Assembly: GCF_020740795.1 (NCBI RefSeq)
Contig: NC_067285.1
Location: forward strand, 17,662,001 to 17,726,000
DNA: 64,000 nucleotides
Source: Apus apus
Lineage: Eukaryota; Chordata; Aves; Apodiformes; Apodidae
Reading direction: 5' to 3'
The first letter of the stretch is position 1. Every line of letters begins with the position of its first letter. The notes under the pieces were generated by a model. That model saw nothing but the letters and a program-made list of their open reading frames with translations, did not search any database and had not been told where the DNA came from. The position numbers and the translations under genes were made by a program. Below, piece by piece: positions 40,201 through 55,044 of this stretch.

Positions 40201-43200
40201 ATAAGTGCATAAAGTAATGACCTAAAGGGGAAATTTTCAGACTTTATACACATAGACGTGTATTTAAAAAAACCCAAAGTATTACATGAATTCATAAAAA
40301 AAAAATCTTTGTCTGAAGTTACTGCCTAAGTCAAAAGACTCACCACAATTATTTCAATGCAGTGAATAATGTTTGAATAATTTATGCCTTAAACAACTGA
40401 AGTCACTTCATTAATGAGTTTCATTCATCTCGGCATTTTAGACTTCTCTGAAAATAAAAAAAATAAGATCACTACATCATTGAAACCTTTTACGAGCATG
40501 TCACGTTGGCAAAACCTATTCAGCTTGAAAAAATCCAATCCAAACATTTCAGAGTTAATGGAACAGTCAAGTCAACCATCTCTTGGAGTAATGTAGGCAG
40601 AGAAATTATATGATTGACTTTGGTTTCTTTCAACAGTAATATTTACTACTGTTAAAACCTTTAAGCTTAAAAAATAAAGTGCTTGAAGGCAAATTTGTAT
40701 CCAGGAAGACAGATTACTGCATTAATTGAAATTCACTAATTGGCCCTTGCTGCAAAATGACAAAAATAGTTATCAGATTTGAGAAAAGAACAAAATGACA
40801 TTTGAGACATTAATCTTTACAAGGTATTAAATTACTTGTAAAAATCTCAAGAAAAACAAAGGAATTAGTCAGACTATTATTTTCTCAAGAGGCGAGAGTG
40901 ACTGAGATAATTGGATCATGCAATGGGCTGAGGACAAATCTTTAGTAAGTTTGATGAATTAGTCAGTGAGGTTTGGTAAGGACAGCTGTCTTGTCATGGA
41001 CAAGCAAGAAAATAAATAAAAAAAACAACATCAGTATTTTTGTCTGTCACACCTCTTAATTCTGCCTGTTTCCAATCTGGTCTTAAGCAATACCTCGTGA
41101 TCCTGAAGAGCACATGAACAGGACAAAGAGTGAGCTTTTGGAACAAGGAGAGAAAAAGGATTTGACTGCATAATTTTATATAAAAATCTCCCCAATTTTG
41201 TGAAAAACAGAATCAACTAATTCTATATTGATATTAAAAAATGTTTTTCATCTTGGCTTATAGCTATACTGGTGATATCAACCCATTTGGATCATAACTG
41301 CATATTCTAAATCCAGGATAATAAGTTTTGTTGTCTTATTGTGCTACTAAACTTTAATTATTCATACCATTCATATTGCAGACTATTTAAATCCTTATGA
41401 ATGGGTATTATTTTGCCATTATGAAGAGATGACAAACTTGCCCTTTTAATCTCTTTTAAAAGATACCTTGCTTTTTGAAGTAGACTTGTAATCATTTTCT
41501 AGTAATCCTCTTCCACAATTTACTGGTTGTTGACCAATGACTTTAATAGATTTGTTTTTCTTAAGTAGTAGGATTTTAGGACCCTTTTCTCACCAGGCCT
41601 GTTTGTTATCAGGAGAGCTTTCACTAAGCATTTTCCTCTCCTAACAGTGTCAAACATTAAAAACACTGCTAGCCACAACAGTAAGTGTCCTGTTTGGGCA
41701 GAAGTTGTTGGCTTCCACTTTTGCCTTTGTAGTGTGTCAGAAGAAAAAGGAGACTTAAGAAGGGGTGCAGAGGGGAGATAGGGAAGAGCAACTTTCCCCG
41801 GTTCTGTGACCAAAAGCCTACACACACAGAGTATTGTGAGCCAGATGGTGCAGGTACCTGTCTGCCCTCCTCCTCCTAGCCTGCTCTCCAACAGCAGCTG
41901 CCAGAACATGAAAGCCATTGCAATCACAACAAAGTCTAAACACACACACATAATCTAAGCTTTTCCTAATCTTCATTTACTCAGCTATCCAGCTTCATCC
42001 CCCAGCCTATAGCTAAGCCATGGCTGCCTTGAGTTCTGTCAAACTACCAGACTTCACAGCTACTTCTGGAGAAAACTCAGTGCTTCAACCTGGGCAACTT
42101 GTTGACATTTCAAAGATGCAAATTATGTCTACATAGATCAAACAAGCAGCTCCTGAATCCCAACTGCCCCTAAAATTCTTTGTGTTTGCATAAAAATTCT
42201 CCAGCCCTTGAGTAAGAGCTGGTAGTATTGAGGACCAGCCAGGCACAGCCAAGACAATTGCAATTCAGTGCAGCCACTGTATAAGACAGTACTACTATCA
42301 GAACACTGAGAAGAACTGGTGTCAGCCACCTTTGATGAAGGCAGAAGGGTACACAGGCAAGGCAGAATTTTTAAGAACCACATAAAAATCACAACATTTT
42401 CACAGTTGCATTTTTACCTCATACAAAGCAATGATTTCTTGAGTGTATTTTCCTTTAAGTATGTGAGATCTTCTCTTTTAAAGCACTTTTTTTTTTCCCC
42501 AAAAGATTTGGGATACACAGCTTTATTGACTAAAAATTAAGATTGCCAAGTGATGTTAGTTCTCTTCCAGAATGTCAAGTTAAGCAGTAATCAAGTAGAA
42601 AATTTGTGTTTCCCTCTCTCAACTCTGGTCTCTTTAAGCAATGCCTAAGAGCATTTCTATTGCCCACTTCCTTCTACCCATGGAAATAAGCCTCTGTGTA
42701 TGCCATCAGCTCCCCTTACACTAATGCTTCCCAATTACCCTTCATTACACCTGAGGTCCTACTGATCTCAGCTTTATCTACTGAAGAGGAACTATGGGAG
42801 GCTTATCTCCACATCTAACCAATGCAGTATCTCATTTTGTCCAAGGCTCAGAGCACAGTCACACAAGCCTATCAGGCAGCACAGTTAAACCAAATGTAAA
42901 CAGAATTACCCACATGTCCCACCAGTTTCAGGGTGTGCAGGTAAAGCTGGGAAAATTCCTGCATACCTTATGTTTTTCAGGTGTTTGATTCTTGCTGAAA
43001 CTGGTATCATGAATGTGTACAAGCTTTTACCAAACAAACATTACTACATTTAACAAAGTCAGGGCAGATCTAGTCAAAGAACAAAGCCTTTTGCACATAC
43101 ATGTAGGTAGGAAAAAACTGGAGGCAAAAACACCCTGCTGTCAGATCCAGCTGTCCCCCACAGAGAGGCAGGTATTTCAGGAAACACATGCTACAGCTCT

Positions 43201-46200
43201 TGGCTGTATTTCTTCCTATAGCACTTAATATCTCAGATAGCTTTTGCTTTAGTCACCTGCTGAAAATACCATCCACAAGTGCCATTATGTAAACACAGCT
43301 AATGAAGTTCAGAGTCTGAGCAAAAACACTCTATTTTATACTGACAGAAACCAGACCTACAGAAACCAATTGTGGCTGGCTGAATGTAGCTGACCTACAG
43401 GCTGAGTTGTCTTTCCTCCCCACCCACCCAAACTTTTAATTCCAGTTCTTAGCTCTTACTGCTTTTGCAATTAAGTTCTTGTGACACTTTATGAAACATT
43501 TGGCAAAGGAGTTGTACCATTTACGCAAACCTCATGTGTTTCAACTAACAACTTGGTATTTTGGAACATCACGTCAAGGAAAATAATTTTTACTTCCCTC
43601 TCAGGCTGCTTGCAATAGAAGTCAAAAGAATTAAAATTACACAGGTTTGACAAAAAGTTTAAAAGAAAACCACACAACAAGTCACTTAGAGATCCTTCAA
43701 TTCCCCAAGTCATTTATACTTCATGCAATTGTTTCAAGCACATTTCTCCCAGAGCAAAGCATTTTTTCAACTGTGTCACTACATTCTGTTGTTCCAAGCC
43801 AGTCTTTACACAAGCAAACAAGTTATATGAAGTAATTTGTGCTTAAACTCACCACAGGCAGCTTCTGTAAACCTCAAGGTCACCTTTGAGGTAGGCAAAC
43901 CCATCATTTGGCCTCAACTAGTCCACCTGCCTGACATCAGGTCAGCCTGCCAGCACCTACCCTCTCCTTCTAGCATTTGCATTCCAGCCCTTAGAAGCAT
44001 GAGCACAAGATAAGAAAAATTATTTCTTGCCAGCTTCACCAGCAGTATTAGGGATAAAAGCAAAAACCTGTGAAGTATACCAAAAAGGTAATAGGCACTA
44101 CACCTACATCAGACTCTCCATCACCACAAAGAGTGGCCTCACAGCCCTGTGCATCAATCTGATCATGGCTCAGCCTGCCAGTTTTACAGCACAGCTTTGC
44201 TGTGCTAGAAGACTGCTTTCATGGGTTGTGTTTCAAGACTAATATTTGAAACATTTGGCAATCACTTGAAGCCACAGGGCTTAATTTTTTGTCTTCATGG
44301 TAAAAACTTAAAAGATAGAATTAATCTTACTGAAAATCTCTTAAGTTGCCTAATACTCTGAATAGAGATACTATAAAGTTTTCTTTGGGAGGAAGGGAAT
44401 GACTATACAATTTGAGAGTGAAGCTGCAAAAATATCACTTTTTAATCACAAAAATATCATGTTTTCCACATGAAAATACATGTCCTAATTTTACTTGGAG
44501 TAACCACACAATTGGTTTCCACTCACAGTTATGTAATAAAGGCAAAACAAAGCTTTTTGTTTAATATGTGGTTAAATTCATATGTTTTTATGTCTTAATA
44601 GCAGTATAACACTTACCTACATATTTATTTGAAAATCTGCTTGCTGAAATACAGAGAAAGCCAACATATTGCACTTGTGAAAGTTCAAAGATTAACAAAA
44701 ATTTAATGGAGTTCTTAGTTAACTGTTCACTTCCATAGCACTGAATATGCTGCCCAATGCACTAGGAAAAGCATTACATCTTTTCATCAATTGCAGAAAT
44801 AACTGTGCTTTAAAACCACTCACTTTAGTTCTTATGTAAGCATAACACTCTTTGAAGTGAAATAAAGTTTTACAAAACACAAACTAAATAAAGATCAGAG
44901 AACGCAAGAATTCTTTAGTATTGTTATCTCTTTCTACACCACAGAAGACGAAGCCCCCATCCGAAGTCACTTCAAGAACCTCCCAAACAGCAGAAGCACT
45001 ATATAGATGAGGAAAGACATTAGCCTCTTGAGAAAAAGATTTAAAAAAAGATTTACAAAAGAAAACAAGCAGCCAGCTCTTACCTAGCAGGGAACTGAAG
45101 TAGTAATGATTGACTCAATGCCTTCAACATGCAGAGCCCCAAGCTTGTGCTGAGTACCACAGGCCTTCTCCAGCACCAGCTCCTTAAAAATGCTTCTCTT
45201 TCACCCTCCATAGCACAGAGCAAACACCACAACATGCTCTACCACCACACATCCGTTCTCTATAACCCCAGAAGACCTATCTAGCTGCTGATTTCAGCTG
45301 TCCTTAATATCTCTCAGATCAGACATCATTACCACTGCCCCAGAAACTTCTCAGGCATCAAATTACCCCAGCAAAGGCACCTGTGAACTCACACCTGTAA
45401 TGAATTTACCTCAGTAAATAACTCTGCTGATTGTCCATAAGAAGCAGCAGCACCTAATTCACTCCTTGTGTACTAAAGAACCTTATGCTTCCTTCCAGAA
45501 ATTTCTGAGGAGTGTCTTTTTTGTCTGTGAAGTAAGAGAAAGGGACTTAGTCAACTTTCATATGATTTTCTACTTTAAAATATATAAACAGAAAGACTCC
45601 AAAGACATACTTTAATGGCCAAATAAGTTGTACTTTAAGGCAGTTGAGCTGGTTTCATCAAGGCTAAAATATTTCGTTCCTGTTTTAATCCAGCATTTTT
45701 TAAAATAACTTAAAAATAATTTTTAAATGAAACAAAACAACCAACCCAACTTCTCAAAGGATTTCTTCCCTCCAAAAAAATTTGAACATTTTACATCTAC
45801 TATCAGTTTTCCATCCCCTCAGCTGGTTCCAAGTTTTGCAGTGTCACACAGTTCAGAAGAGAAGGCAGTGCAAGTCACAGCACAACATAATTCACATAAC
45901 TAGGTTTCATTAAAAATTTTGAGATGTTTTGTCTCAAGAGCAAAACAGCCCGAAGGTCTCAGCCTCTAATGCTTATACTCTTACCTCAACCTAATCTTTT
46001 TTGGCACACTGGACAAAGCCACCCCGTTTGAATGTGGGCTTCAAGTGCACAAACTGCATAACAGACAATGCATTTAGAACATGGAGGAAAAATTTGAGGA
46101 AAATCATATCACCTAGTATTTCTATCTGAACTTCAACAAAGTTCAGATTTAAAGCTGAGGCTTGGGATTGTTTATTTTAATAATAGCATATTTATTGTTA

Positions 46201-49200
46201 AAGTTAACCCTTAATAATAAGTACTGTACCACATCTTGCCACTGATGAATTGCCAAAAGCAATGACTCAAGATTTGACAGTTCATGATGCTAATTTATAT
46301 CGTGGTTATATTGAAAAAGCTAAAAGCAAAACTAAAAAATAATTCCATTTACATTACTCTGTGCTTTCCAAGCCCTGGACAAAGGTGGGAGAATAAGTCT
46401 TTAGCAGAGATATGGCTCTTGTTTCATTTCATGTTTCAAACATATTTCACATAACACAAACACACTTAAAGCACAATTTCCTACTTCTCTTTGGGAAAAC
46501 AAGCAATATTTATGTATTTCAAAACCAACTCTAACCAGTCACTTATTTTTACTGATCACCAGAGTGCTGTGAACTACTGTTTGATCCTGAAGATTTCCTA
46601 AATTTGCTGGCATAATTGTTAGTAGAATTTGGTAAATCCTTTTATTATGATATGAGATTTAATATTCTTGTTTTATGTGTGACTGCTGCTTCTCTGGCAT
46701 CGTCTAAAGAAATCTGCATATTCCATACTCTCACCCAGTTTAGTGATCTGCTATGAAGCACTGTTTTCTGAAACTAATTAACTTTCCCTTGCCAAAACTC
46801 ACAATCTACATCATCCCAGAGATATGGACAAATAGCCAAAGCTGAAAAGTCACATATAGCTGCACCTGTCCCTCATCCAGGTATTGCCCCATACACTATT
46901 GGTATTATAACGAGGATCAGCCTTTCCAGCTCTTCTACTTGTAGTTAGGTTTCAGAAACACATCACACTGTCATTTAAACCACCAATTTCCCAGACCATA
47001 CCTCAGAAGAATTTCGATTCCCACTTAGCAGAAAATCAAAGCCTGAGTCGGTGGGTAGACTTTGAATGCGTACAGTTGTTTCGCAAATTTTATATGTACA
47101 TAAGAAGAAACTTTCAGTGTCTTGGGCTCTCTTTGAATGCAAACTCTGCCAGTCAGTTGTAATTCACATTTATGAGGGTCTCAATACTTGCTTCTAAGGA
47201 AACTGGCCCACTGAATTCTGTTGAACATTTCTAGTTCTAATCTAAGCCAAACACATCAAATTGTGCTGTGTCAATTAGTTTTTATTCCTTTGTGCAAAAC
47301 CCAGATTTTCTTTTCATTTCTTACATTTCAGTCAAAACAAAAAAAAAAAACAACAGTAAGTTCTAAGTAGTTATTTTGAACTCAAGGTTTTTAATTATCG
47401 GTCTTCAGAAAAGACTAGTATTTAAAATAAAAAAGTGGGTAATCTGTGTCTAATTGCCATTAAATTATGTCTTGCCCAAATGAGCTCCGCAATGAGAAAG
47501 ACTGATAGGTAACTATTCAGAAAAGCAAGCTCTGGACATCGCAAATCAGTAGCTCTAAAAAGGAAAAACTTCTAGCATGAGACTGGGGAAGAGAGTCTTA
47601 CCTTCAGCTGTAGCAAAACCACATTGTGCTTTCCTGAACTAGATAATCTTAAAACATTCTTACAAACTTGCTGAAGCATTTAATTCAGGATGGTAAGTCT
47701 ATAGTACAGATATGTATAGCATGATTTTGTAGTTACTTTTCATGTCATTATCTCTAATGTAAGCCATTATTTGAGCTAACATATGGCCCTCTGTGTTTAA
47801 GCCCATTTACTGCATTAACATAAAAGCTGTGTACCTATCCTGTTACCAAGATATTGTTTATTCAAGTTTTATCAATTGCAATAAGATTTCTGTGATCTAC
47901 TGCATGGTGACTCTCATCAGTGTGGATTATCTGGTAAGAAGTGAGATTGCTGGCCAGTTTTTTCCTGTTGCTCCATCTTGCTGTCTACTTTCATGACACC
48001 TGTTGAGATGTAATAATTTTGACATGTCTTAGTTTTTTGTTGGGGTTTTTATATTAAGTGACACAGTGAAGTCCCTGGATACTTAGAAATTGCTGGGATG
48101 CCTTTGAGAAACATTAATCAATAGCATCTCTAGCTCTATTTATCGTCCATAAGAGAAAGCTTCCTCCTTCTCAGAATGTTCTTTCACATAAAAGCACAAG
48201 GGTGTATTATGAAATAGATGAGAGGCACCTATAAACTCCCTCATTAAAGCATTCAGCAACTAAGTGCTGCTACCACTTGAACTGCTGCATAGAACTGAAA
48301 TGAGTCCTTCAGGCACTTTAACAGAGGACTTTTCACCTGAGGGTGACTTCGTTTTCATGACAAAGGAAAGCTAATCGTGCACCAAGATAAAGCTGAATTT
48401 CTGTGCCTAACACAGTGGCACAAAAATCAGAAGTTAACCACCCTAATCAGAAGGTATTCTCCAAGCATGGCAAGATTAGGCTGTCTTGTGAGAGGCTAGA
48501 CTTTGGCACAATCAGATCCCAAGTGCGGGAACCCAGGGCTGCTCTATAAACAAGCTAGGGTAGCTTTGCCTGATATGATAATCTGCTCTGACACGTGGGA
48601 CTTCAGAGGAAGAAGGCACGTCCCCTTCCAGAGTGGAAAGGTGTAAGCAGCATGCAGGACAATGGACATTTACTCATTGGCAAGAGTTACTGTACAGACT
48701 TTCTCTGCCCTTCAGAGAAAGAAAGATACACAGCAACAGGATAAAATCCTCAAGGGATCAGTGTAGCCAATACAGAACAAACCTGATAGAAGATATTTTC
48801 TGCAAATCCAAAAGCACACAAGGGAGCAGTTGTAGAAAAGGCAACAAAACCAATTGCACACTATGGAGAAAAATCATGGGCTGTTTGTGCCTTCAAACAG
48901 TCATCCTTTTTCATGAGAACTCTGTCTATTCTCCCTTGCATATTTGCTTGGTTTGAATTGTGTTTTGCCTATTTAAATTCGAAGAGTGAAATTTTACTTA
49001 ATTTTCTGACCTCCATTTCCAACATCACCAAAACTCTGTCAGAGATAGAGACGGCACTGACAAGAAAAATACAGTGTGCAATGGAGTAGCTTGTACTGAA
49101 TAAATGAAGGATTTTTTTCCTTTCCCTGCAAATGTATATGTATGTATCACACTAACAAGATATTCAAAACTCCTTTGTAACCAGCTTTGGCCAACTGCTA

Positions 49201-49841
49201 ACACACAGGGCAGTGCTCATAGTTTGGACACTAAGGACAGCAAGTCTGCATAAGGAATATCACGCCAGCCTTCACTTTCTCTCTCCTGCTGGGAACTCGC
49301 TTCTTCTGTGGCAGGTTCAAATCTAATTATTTTCTAGAAAAAATGTAAGTTGTACCTAGAATTGTTGACATAAGGCCAACCTAGTTCCAGGATTCTCAAA
49401 TTCAGTAGTAAACAGTGAAATACCATAAAATGTGAATTCTAGATGTTAAACAACAAACAAAACCAAACAAAAAAGTTTGGAAGGAATCTCTAATTTTCAG
49501 ATTCTGAAAGTAAACTATGACACAGTTATAGCCCCTTTCAAATTACTTACATCTGATGCTGAGTTTTTTAGTTCAGGCTGCTTCTTCCTTTCTTCATGAC
49601 AGAGAGAGAAATTCTCATGAAGATCCAATTATACCATACAGTGTAGCAGCTATAATTAAATGAGAGGAAGCTTGATCTGTGTCCCATGACACTGGGCTGT
49701 TTAAAAGATTTGTGAATAATTGGATTAACAAAGAAGAGCTACAAAATTATGCTGACAAATCAGACAGAGAAAAATTTAGCTACCCTAGTAGAATGTGGAG
49801 TTTAAAAGTATTTTTCTTCCCCAAGTGCACACACTTTTTAA

Positions 49842-49860
49842 TTTTTTTTTTTTTTTTTTT
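49842..49860 (+). repeat. T19 homopolymer
   Basis: Nineteen consecutive T, the longest mononucleotide run noticed in the window. It truncates any coding interpretation of the surrounding frame. Confidence 0.9.
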
Positions 49861-52800
49861 AATGCTGAAACATCCTGAAAGGTAAAAAGGAGTTCCATAA
49901 GATCCAAATTTAAAGAAAATTCCAGGAAATCTTACTGATAAACTGCCTCAGCTTAACTCCTTTTGACATATCAACAGTTTTCAAGAATCCTTTCTTCTGC
50001 TCATTAACGGATATCAGGACACCAAACTCTGTGAAGGAGAAAGTTTAGCTGAGGGCTGGAACTCTCCTAGATATTTCAATGATAGCCTCAAGTGTTTTTC
50101 TAGGAGTTTTAATTAACACAGTTAAAATAAATCCAAATACTGCCAAAGAGCAGTAGTGTTATATTACACCATACTTTTTCTCTTTTTTGAATTAAAGACA
50201 GATTTTCTCCCATGATTTTTGTAAGTTTTCCAAGAGAAAGGTGTGTTCGAAGGTGCACACCCCAGATTGTAAGGAAATTCAAGCCACAAAAAATGCTTCA
50301 TGCAGAAGTTGTGTGAAGACAGAAATAAATAAGCTGCAAACTTTACTGCTGGAGGACTTTGCATCATAATTTTATTTGTATACTAGTTTATGCAAGCTTC
50401 TAAAAGGGAGATCAAATGGGCTGAGAAGAAGGCAGGGCTATATGATGTCTTCAGGGGTATTTTTGCTTGCAGAGTTCAGTGACCAAGGCCCACATCAGAA
50501 ACAGTTATGTCCATGCAAACCCTTAGTTTAACATTGTTCCATGAGCATTAATATATTCTCCTTTTGAGGTCTCAGCTCAAGTAAACAAGCAAACATCAGT
50601 ATCTGGGTAGAGTGGACACTCTTTGGCTCAGTCTCGAAGTAAGCACATAGTAAAGCACTTCATCTGTCCTCTCCACTGCTCCAGCCACCTGTTGGTCCAA
50701 CCAAGGAGAAGCAAAGCCTGTAACCAGGCACAAAACAGTATATCTATCTCATTCCGAAACACTGTAATAGAGCAACCACTCAGTCAAATGTTATTAGATG
50801 GTGTCAGCAGGACCTTCCTTGCTTTATTTACACTTTCAACATGCTTCAACTAAAGCAAAAACTGCATTTGAAGGAGTCTTTTCTTTGCAGAGTTTAATGC
50901 AGTTTCTCCATACTTCTGCATGGTTGTGTAGAAGGCAGCTCAGGAGATAGCTCTTGATTTATGTTTTAAAAGGCATTTTGTTTAGACTTATGTGGGGAAG
51001 AAAAGAAGTTTCCCACACCAGTATTAATCAAAGGAGCCACTGATGGGCTGCACAAACCCTCATTTGTTTGGGACCCCCAAAAGAGTTTGCCAGACTCTAG
51101 AAGATTAGCAGTTCTCACCCTAGAGACTAGAATGTGCCTTAAGCACTGATAATTATTCAGAGACTATCAGCTTCTGACTACTTGCTGTGCTGGAAGAACT
51201 GTGCAGATTAACTCCATAGGGGTCTGAGAGGGAGACAAATTTAAGCTACATAAATTCTGAGATTTCAGCATGCTACAGGGACTGAGCAAGCCACAACTTT
51301 AAGAATTCAGGGAGACTTCTCCTCAAAACAAAGTTATGAAAGGAAGTACAAATGCTGCACTCTCACAACAAACAGCCTGAAGAATGTTCAGAGGTACCCT
51401 TTACCACAAATCTACAGTTTTCATTTGTTCATAGTTAGATTTCTACACAATGTTTTTATAGACTTCCCAATATATCAATGCTTACCTGAAGAATATAAGA
51501 ACAGATGCTGTTGCATACCTCTGCCTCAGAAACAGTAATAGTGCACCAGCTGTTCCAAGTAAACAGAGAGCACATTAGCTCTTCAGAAATGTTAATAACC
51601 ATTTCAGCACTTAGTATTTTTTTTAGCATCCAGTTAGAATTCTTGTCCATAATTCCAACTATCTTCCATTACTCCTGAGACACCAATGCATAACTAGTCA
51701 TCTACTATCAGGAAATTGCCAGGAAAATTTTTTGTTGCCTTCTGTACACAAAACTATAACTGAAATTCTAGTGTGTTAATTCAGATATCTTGATAAAAAC
51801 ATACAGCTAAAATATAAACCCAGAGCTAAAAGTTAAGCTTAGCCTGGCAAAAAGAGGGAGAACAAATAAGCAGGTTATATAATACCTTTCCAGGACAAAG
51901 CTCTTTCCACTATCTTTCAATATAAGCTAAGAAAAGCCTGGCAACGCTGCAGAGAACAGTGTTAGCTTTTACAGAAAACTTGGTTGATGTAGGGAAATCC
52001 CCACTTTCCTTCTCCCCTCTGGCTTTTTTGTCATTGTTACATTTCACACCATTCGTCCTATCAGCGGAAACCCACATCTCATGCAACAACACCCAGAGCA
52101 GATTATTAGCTGGAACATCTTGAATCTTGCGTATGACAAATCAAGATTTGCTTTGTAGGATCACACTGCAACTGCCCAGAAACATCCACAGGGAGCTCAC
52201 TATACATTTTGTGCCTGAAAGCAGAGACAGGCAGCTTGTACTGCTGCTCCATCACTCATCTTCAGTTGAAGCTGTCCACCAAGGTGGAATTTCATGGACC
52301 CAGACTTTGACATTAGTAAGACAAATGACCAGAACTATAATTAACAGAAAAACCTTATTCTGTCCAAGAGGAGTCTAGGGAGAGCAGTCTGATAATGTCA
52401 GCAAGTAGTTCAGTGTTTGGGAGGTTTTGTTTGATTGGTGTCCATGAAATGGCAGCCTTTCCTTGTTTTCCTACTTTTCATTCAGAACTCAGAAGTTGTA
52501 CCTTCTAAAGCATTTGCTTCCAAACACAGTCTCTCCTGAAGCCATAGGGCTAAATTCTGTTTGCAGGCATAGTTCCATGGAAGTCAACACAGTCACACAC
52601 AACTGCATTTAGGGACAGATTTTGGCATACTGTAGTTGACACAGCAGTCAGGGCAGCTTGAAACATATGGCAGGTAATAACAGACATTTTATTTATCACA
52701 GAGGCAATTTGTTCCAATTCAATCTACAAATTTAATCACCTTTCAAGCTGGGAGAGGATACTCTAACAAAAAGGTATGTATGTACCCAACATAAGATAGT

Positions 52801-53048
52801 CTCCTCTTTCTGCTTTAGTCCCTAGTGTATATATCTTGGAATGCAAAGCTGGGAGGTATGAAACAATAATTCCATTATCTAAAATATTAAAATTGGTACA
52901 TCCTCAGATTAGTATTCTCTGCAATTCCAGTGTGCTACTTTGTTAATCAAGTACCTTGTACTCAGTGTCTGTTCTGAATGTACTTTTGGGATTAGGTCAT
53001 CATTACATCTGTCATGGGCTCTTTCAAATCGCCAATAATCTGCTCTAG

Positions 53049-53124
53049 TAGATCCTGTTCTAGCAGGAAGGCTGGACTAGAGCTCCAGAGGTCCTTTCCA
53101 ACCCCTAAAATTCCATGATTTTGT
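53049..53124 (+). mobile_element. Short CR1 LINE 3'-end fragment
   Basis: Only the last part of CR1 is present: a GATCCTGTTCTAGCAGGAAG block, GCTGGACTAGAGCTCCAGAG, GTCCTTTCCAACCCC and ATTCCATGATTTTG. It is plus-oriented and 5'-truncated to under 80 bases. Confidence 0.85.
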
Positions 53125-55020
53125 CTTACCATTACAAGGACTTGCGTTCCAAGCATCTTCAGCCTTTCAGCAATTGAGAGAAATATGTCAAAAGTAAAGT
53201 AAAAGGTAGTTTAAAAATAATCTTCCCACAGTTGTATCTTAATTCACTGTTGTCCATGTGGTAATTATTTTTCAGTTATTTAAATATTTACATTAAGAAA
53301 AACAATGGTGAGAGACTCATTACACCTGAAACCCAGTTTCTCATTTAAGCAGGAAGACTTCATTAACCAACAGTTTAAAAAAATCTGAAAAATTATATTT
53401 TAAAAGGATGTGTTAAGTGTTATAGTGCTTTTCTTTAGAAATAGGATCTCTGTCAGTGAAATTAGAAACAACTCCCAAATCTCCTGCAAGAAAAAGAGTG
53501 AAGGAAATTAACATTACATAGAAAGGGAACCTAGAGTCATCATCCCATTCCAACCAGAGTAAACAGGACCCTCAAGTGCTGTTTTACTGTAGATGATATT
53601 TTATTGAACTACAAAACCAAAATACTGATGAAGACCATAAATCTTTATAAGAGAACAGAATTAGCTGTGGAATAATGCTGCCTCTATTTCAAAAGCTGTG
53701 GCATATTAGGAAAAAGCAAGGCAAGGGAAGGAGAAATGTAGAGAAGATGCCTACAGAGACACTTGTTTCCTCTCAAATTAGCATGACTTCAGTACTTTAT
53801 AGGAATCTTCTTCCTGCCTACTAGAGCAGAACAGCCTCAACACAGTTAGCCTCTCTTCAGCAATTAACATTAGCCCTGGCAGGGAGCTGTGTTTGGTGAG
53901 ACAGAACTCGCTAGTTGTCCAAAACCAGTCCTGCTATATGTCAATGTATTGATACAGTGAAAAGCTGACAGTTGCACACTCCCAGCAAGCTTTTAAGCAG
54001 CATGAGATATCACACTTATGATTACATTGAGCCACATATCATAGAATTCTACATACAGATTGCACAGATGATCTGGATTACGAGAAAGAATACAAGAGCA
54101 AAACTGCACAGAACAGTGCCTAGCATTCTGATTGTCCATAATTCCATTTATTCTTCCTTTCCTAGAGACTAAAATCAGGCATAACTTCAAGGCTTAAAAG
54201 GCAACCATAAACATGAAAAGTCAGAAGAATGAAAGACAGTGAAACAGACACAGATATCAATACTTCCAAAAGGCATTCAAAAGTTATATAAATAAACAAT
54301 ATTTAATACGAAATATAAGCTGCAATGTATTTTTTGCTAGATTGTAATACTCCATAAAAGCCCTCTTTTCCCCCTAAATTTATCCTGTTTGATGGAGAGT
54401 TTAGTGAGTCTGTAACTAGACCAGTTAGTACCATCTTACTTTTCATTTGTAGGACACTGACCTACAAACAAAACCTTTTCCCTAGTGGCTGTAGCATCAA
54501 AAAAACACAAAGGTGCGAAAGGTCACTTGAAATTTTTTTTCCATAAAGCAAAAATTAAATTTCAAAATTCTTCAGGACTGAAATATTATAAATTTGTTGT
54601 AGTCAAGCAGAACATTTCTGAAAAATCACAAATAATAAGTAAATATGGCTTGCATTAAGGTTGTATATACACTATATTTATAAAAACTTGTATTGGAACA
54701 GATTTCTGCCTTCCACTACACTGAAAGGCTTAAGTTATGAAGTACTTAATATTTTGGCAATCTCTGTATAAGAGAAATTTCCTCTTTCAGTTATGTTTAT
54801 TGTACTAGCAAACAAGAGTCACTCTTTGCATGAAATTTAACTACAGAATTTTCCTTTTAAAAGCTGTCATGAGACTTGAAGACATTGACTCTACTTGCTA
54901 TTTCATTTTTTATTACTCATTTGCATCACTAAGGTCTGACTATTTTTGTGAAGTTTAATTTACTAGGAAGGGAACACTTTCTTTGTGTGAGATTTTCCAA
55001 GAGATTTCCTGCTGGGAACT

Positions 55021-55044
55021 TGGTGTTCCAGCTGGTGTTCCAGC
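55021..55044 (+). repeat. 12-bp tandem duplication (2 copies)
   Basis: TGGTGTTCCAGC is repeated exactly at 55,021-55,032 and 55,033-55,044. Confidence 0.85.

Larger units (their letters stand above)
23658..53048. other. Long stretch without a recognised gene
   Basis: Nearly 30 kb of AT-rich sequence with only simple repeats (31.83, 34.57, 34.75, 38.97, 40.17 and 49.84 kb) and no confident transposon. The largest frames (minus strand 41,520-41,951; plus strand 34,469-34,822 and 35,335-35,670) lack recognisable domains or start context. A small GC-richer spot with three CpGs lies near 32,764-32,790. This is typical of a gene desert or a very large intron. Confidence 0.55.

Noticed and set aside
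41520..41951. 143-codon minus-strand open frame with a hydrophobic N-terminus
   Set aside because: The start (MCVCLDF) is a translation of a short CA repeat. No family resemblance, and no promoter or splice evidence.
54041..54065. CATAGAATTCTACAT, resembling the CR1 tail
   Set aside because: There is no CR1 body on either side, so it is a chance match.
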